Source: Effusibacillus dendaii (GTDB lineage: Bacteria; Bacillota; Bacilli; Tumebacillales; Effusibacillaceae). Taken from it: a stretch of DNA of 64,000 bases. Under the pieces are notes generated by a model that saw only the letters and a program-made list of their open reading frames with translations, had not been told where the DNA came from and made no database searches. This document shows positions 61,939 to 64,000 of the stretch, in pieces. Every line of letters starts with the position of its first letter. Position 1 is the first letter of the stretch. Where the stretch lies: assembly GCF_015097055.1 (NCBI RefSeq), contig NZ_AP023366.1:1278501-1342500 (forward strand), in the 5' to 3' direction. Position numbers and translations under genes: made by a program.

Positions 61939-63216
61939 TTAGGAAGCTTTCACCTGAGGCTCGCTGCGGCCTGAGAGCAGACGATTTTGCTCAATCATCT
62001 TGCTTTCGTCAAACTCTTTTTCCATTTTGGATACTACCACAGTTGCCACACCGTTACCGACCAGGTTTACCAATGCGCGCGCTTCCGACATGAACCGATC
62101 AACGCCTAACAAGAGCGCCAGGCCTTCCACCGGTACCACATGCGTAGCGGCAAGCGTGGCGGCCAGTGTTACAAATCCGCCTCCCGTTACAGCAGCGGCG
62201 CCTTTTGAAGTGAGCATAAGAATGGCAATAACCGTCAACATTTGTCCAATACTGAGATGGACGTTATACACTTGCGCAATAAAGACCACGGCTGCCGACA
62301 AATAAATCGCGGTGCCGTCCAGATTAAACGAATATCCGGTTGGCAGCACCATTCCTACTACAGGCTTCGAACAGCCGTATTTTTCCATCTTATCCATCAT
62401 GCGAGGCAATACCGATTCCGATGAGGAAGTCCCCAGAACGATCAACAGTTCATCCTTGATGTAGCGGATAAATTTAAAAATGCTGAAACCATACAGTTTC
62501 GCGATCGATCCGAGCACGACCACAACGAACAGAATCATCGTGGCATATACGCAAATCATCAATTTGCCCAATGGGATTAAGGACGCGATGCCAAACTTCC
62601 CGATCGTGAAGGAAATCGCCGCAAAAGCGCCAATCGGAGAAACCTTCATCACATAACCGACCACTTTAAACAACACATCGGAAATTTTTTCGAAAACGAT
62701 GAGCAGCGGTTTCCCTTTTTCCCCGAGCGCCGATAAGCCCGCGCCAAAAAAGACAGAGAAAAACAGAATTTGCAGCAGATCCCCTTTTGCAAACGCATCT
62801 ACCACATTGTTTGGCACTACATGCAGGAAAAATTGCAGCCAATCGGTTTGCGCCGCCGCTTTCGTGTAGGTGTCGATATTCCCTTTCGCCAGCGATGCCA
62901 GATTCAGACCGGCCCCCGGTTTCAGAATGTGAACTACGAATAGCCCGATGGCCAACGCGATCGTCGATACAATCTCAAAATAGAGGATCGCTTTGCCGCC
63001 TACTCGGCCTACCTTTTTCATGTCCCCCATATTGGCAATCCCGACAACAATCGTAACAAACACAATCGGACCGATCACCATTTTGATCATATTAATAAAC
63101 GTGTCGCCGATCGGTTGCATCTGAGTGCCGACTTTCGGCCAGAGAAATCCGACTGCAATACCCAGCACCAAACCGATCAATACTTGAACGGTAAGGGACA
63201 GGCGCTTTTTCTTCAT
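61939..63216 (-). CDS. dctA: C4-dicarboxylate:cation symporter, DAACS family
   Basis: A 425-residue dicarboxylate/amino acid:cation symporter of the glutamate transporter fold. Motifs include MIKMVIGPIVFVTIVVGIANMGD, GTSSSESVLPRMMDKMEKYG (the TSSSS serine-rich hairpin 1), GYSFNLDGTAIYLSAAVVFIAQ and TSKGAAAVTGGGFVTLAATLAAT (hairpin 2). It imports succinate, fumarate or malate with sodium or protons. ATG 63216 follows GGGG. In B. subtilis the homologue (DctP/YdbH) is the target of DctS-DctR; here it lies convergent with them. Very likely the regulated gene. Confidence 0.95.
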   Translation of the reverse strand: MKKKRLSLTVQVLIGLVLGIAVGFLWPKVGTQMQPIGDTFINMIKMVIGPIVFVTIVVGIANMGDMKKVGRVGGKAILYFEIVSTIALAIGLFVVHILKPGAGLNLASLAKGNIDTYTKAAAQTDWLQFFLHVVPNNVVDAFAKGDLLQILFFSVFFGAGLSALGEKGKPLLIVFEKISDVLFKVVGYVMKVSPIGAFAAISFTIGKFGIASLIPLGKLMICVYATMILFVVVVLGSIAKLYGFSIFKFIRYIKDELLIVLGTSSSESVLPRMMDKMEKYGCSKPVVGMVLPTGYSFNLDGTAIYLSAAVVFIAQVYNVHLSIGQMLTVIAILMLTSKGAAAVTGGGFVTLAATLAATHVVPVEGLALLLGVDRFMSEARALVNLVGNGVATVVVSKMEKEFDESKMIEQNRLLSGRSEPQVKAS

Positions 63217-63358
63217 GTTGTAACCCCCTTGTTGTATTCGCTTTCATCGAAAATGCTCACCAAGTTAGTAAAACAGATTTAACAGGACAGTTAAATATTT
63301 TGTATTTAAAGTTCTTTTAGTTCTTTTTAATCTCGGAAATCGGACCTTTTCGGAACAG

Positions 63359-63385
63359 AAAAAAGGACCCGGTAGATCGGGTCCT
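63359..63385 (-). terminator. Terminator of the GrdB-like selenoprotein gene
   Basis: On the minus strand AGGACCCG pairs with CGGGTCCT around ATCTAC and is followed by TTTTTTC. It lies just after the stop at 63401. Confidence 0.85.
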
Positions 63386-63400
63386 GAGTACGTAAAGAAA

Positions 63401-64000
63401 TCAGTAAGTTGAAAATCGGATCGTGTGGATCTGCCCCGGCTCCTGCTTGTTTTCCAACTGTGCCAAGGCAGCCTTCACAACAGCCGTTTGCGTTTCTTTG
63501 TCGAACGGTTTGCCAAGCGAATGGCCAAATTCAAAGCCTTCCGGATGGATCGCACGCGGCGGCCGCATCAGTCCTGACTGTTCCGTATCAAGCGTAACCA
63601 GTACGGTTGGAATGCCCTGCGATTCAATAGCCCGTTGTACCGTGACCACGGTACGGTGGCAGAGCGGTCAACCAGCGGTCAGAATAACAGCGTCCGCTTT
63701 CGAACGGGTCACTTCTTTCGCAATCGCCGGAGCCGTCTCCGTGTTTATCTGGTTAAGCCGCATCGAATAGCCCATCATGGAAATATGTTTTTCCGCGACT
63801 CCCTGGATAAATCCTTCCGCCGCCAACTCACGCAAGCGATCGATCGGAAAGATGCAGTTGATGTCTTTTTTGGGTTCGTCCGTGTTGTAGTGCTCTTTCG
63901 GAGCCCCGTGTGTGACGGTAAAATCTTCCGCTTTCACGTCGCCCGGAATCACACGGTAGGAGATGTCTCCCTCCGTGTTAAAAGGCTCCTGATCTTTCAG
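63401..64000 (-). CDS. GrdB/PrdB-like glycine/betaine/sarcosine/proline reductase-family selenoprotein (partial, UGA recoded)
   Basis: The last 199 residues of a gene that enters from beyond the right edge. A TGA at 63668-63670 lies in the middle of ADAVILTAG-U-PLC-HRTVVTVQRAIES, in the place where the family has a UxxC/CxxC redox site. Both halves share one frame. Upstream are RVIPGDVKAEDFTVTHGAPK, FPIDRLRELAAEGFIQGVA and QINTETAPAIAKEV; downstream EIPTVLVTLDTEQ-like GIPTVLVTLDTEQSGLMRPP and HSLGKPFDKETQ, a recurrent pattern in GrdB-type proteins. True glycine reductase needs GrdA/GrdC partners that are not visible, so this may be one of the stand-alone paralogues of unknown substrate. The terminator at 63359 ends the unit. 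Confidence 0.85.
63637..63654 (-). promoter_or_regulatory. SECIS-like hairpin of the GrdB-like gene
   Basis: Thirteen bases after the UGA, GTACCGT pairs perfectly with ACGGTAC around the loop GGTC. The loop guanines are about 21 bases after the UGA. The form and spacing fit bacterial SECIS elements. Confidence 0.75.

Overview
The window reads as chromosomal DNA of a low-to-mid-GC, spore-former-type Bacillota. The best guess is an Alicyclobacillaceae-like bacillus such as Effusibacillus, Tumebacillus or relatives. The basis is strong AAGGAGG ribosome sites, NiaR, HemZ, a YqgP-like rhomboid, a B. subtilis-like dctB-dctS-dctR set, a near-consensus cre box, and an NrfD-type formate dehydrogenase. 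The genus is inference. No rRNA, tRNA or CRISPR array was found.

Layout. 1-1.8 kb: end of nadC, then nadA and niaR (NAD synthesis and its repressor). 2-7.7 kb: a decayed stretch with a MocR regulator carrying an internal deletion, a response regulator with an in-frame ochre, a broken acyl-CoA ligase and three broken coiled-coil membrane protein genes; a GNAT and a NUDIX gene are intact. 7.7-13.3 kb: alcohol dehydrogenase, phosphotriesterase-like hydrolase, acyl-CoA dehydrogenase and acyl-CoA ligase, with a 94-bp tandem repeat in the leader of the first. 13.5-15 kb: remnants of an ISNCY-like transposase and a glycosyltransferase. 15-19.6 kb: hemZ, selD, selA. 19.9-27.4 kb: mntH, a ZIP transporter, hemL, a large permease, a cysteine-less Sco-like protein and a secreted DUF5667-like protein. 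27.9-41.8 kb: a selenoprotein peroxiredoxin, then the molybdopterin/formate dehydrogenase block (moeA-PBP fusion, moeA, mobA, fdhE, NrfD-type anchor, fdhB, Sec-containing fdhA, fdhD), tatA, nfo, trxA and nfu. 42-44.3 kb: rhomboid protease and a nonsense-interrupted histidine kinase. 44.4-58.1 kb: a carboxylic-acid catabolic cluster with TRAP transporter genes, HpcH/HpaI lyase, class I fumarase/mesaconase-type hydratase, thioesterase, flavoprotein, MmgE/PrpD, GntR, HIBADH-like dehydrogenase and a carboxymuconolactone decarboxylase-like gene. 58.4-63.2 kb: dctB-dctS-dctR and a convergent C4-dicarboxylate symporter. 63.4-64 kb: the C-terminal part of a GrdB-like selenoprotein that runs off the window.

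The unifying theme is selenium. Four genes (selD, the peroxiredoxin-like gene, fdhA, the grdB-like gene) are cut by an in-frame TGA exactly at the family redox/catalytic residue. Reading continues in the same frame, and a compact SECIS-like hairpin follows each TGA. selA and selD are present; selB and selC are not in the window. The FDH block adds cofactor synthesis (moeA x2, mobA), sulfuration (fdhD), assembly (fdhE) and a Tat component (tatA) for the Tat-exported catalytic subunit. The second theme is gene decay: about ten genes carry frameshifts, nonsense codons or deletions, concentrated at 2-7.7, 13.5-15, 43-44 and 47-54 kb.
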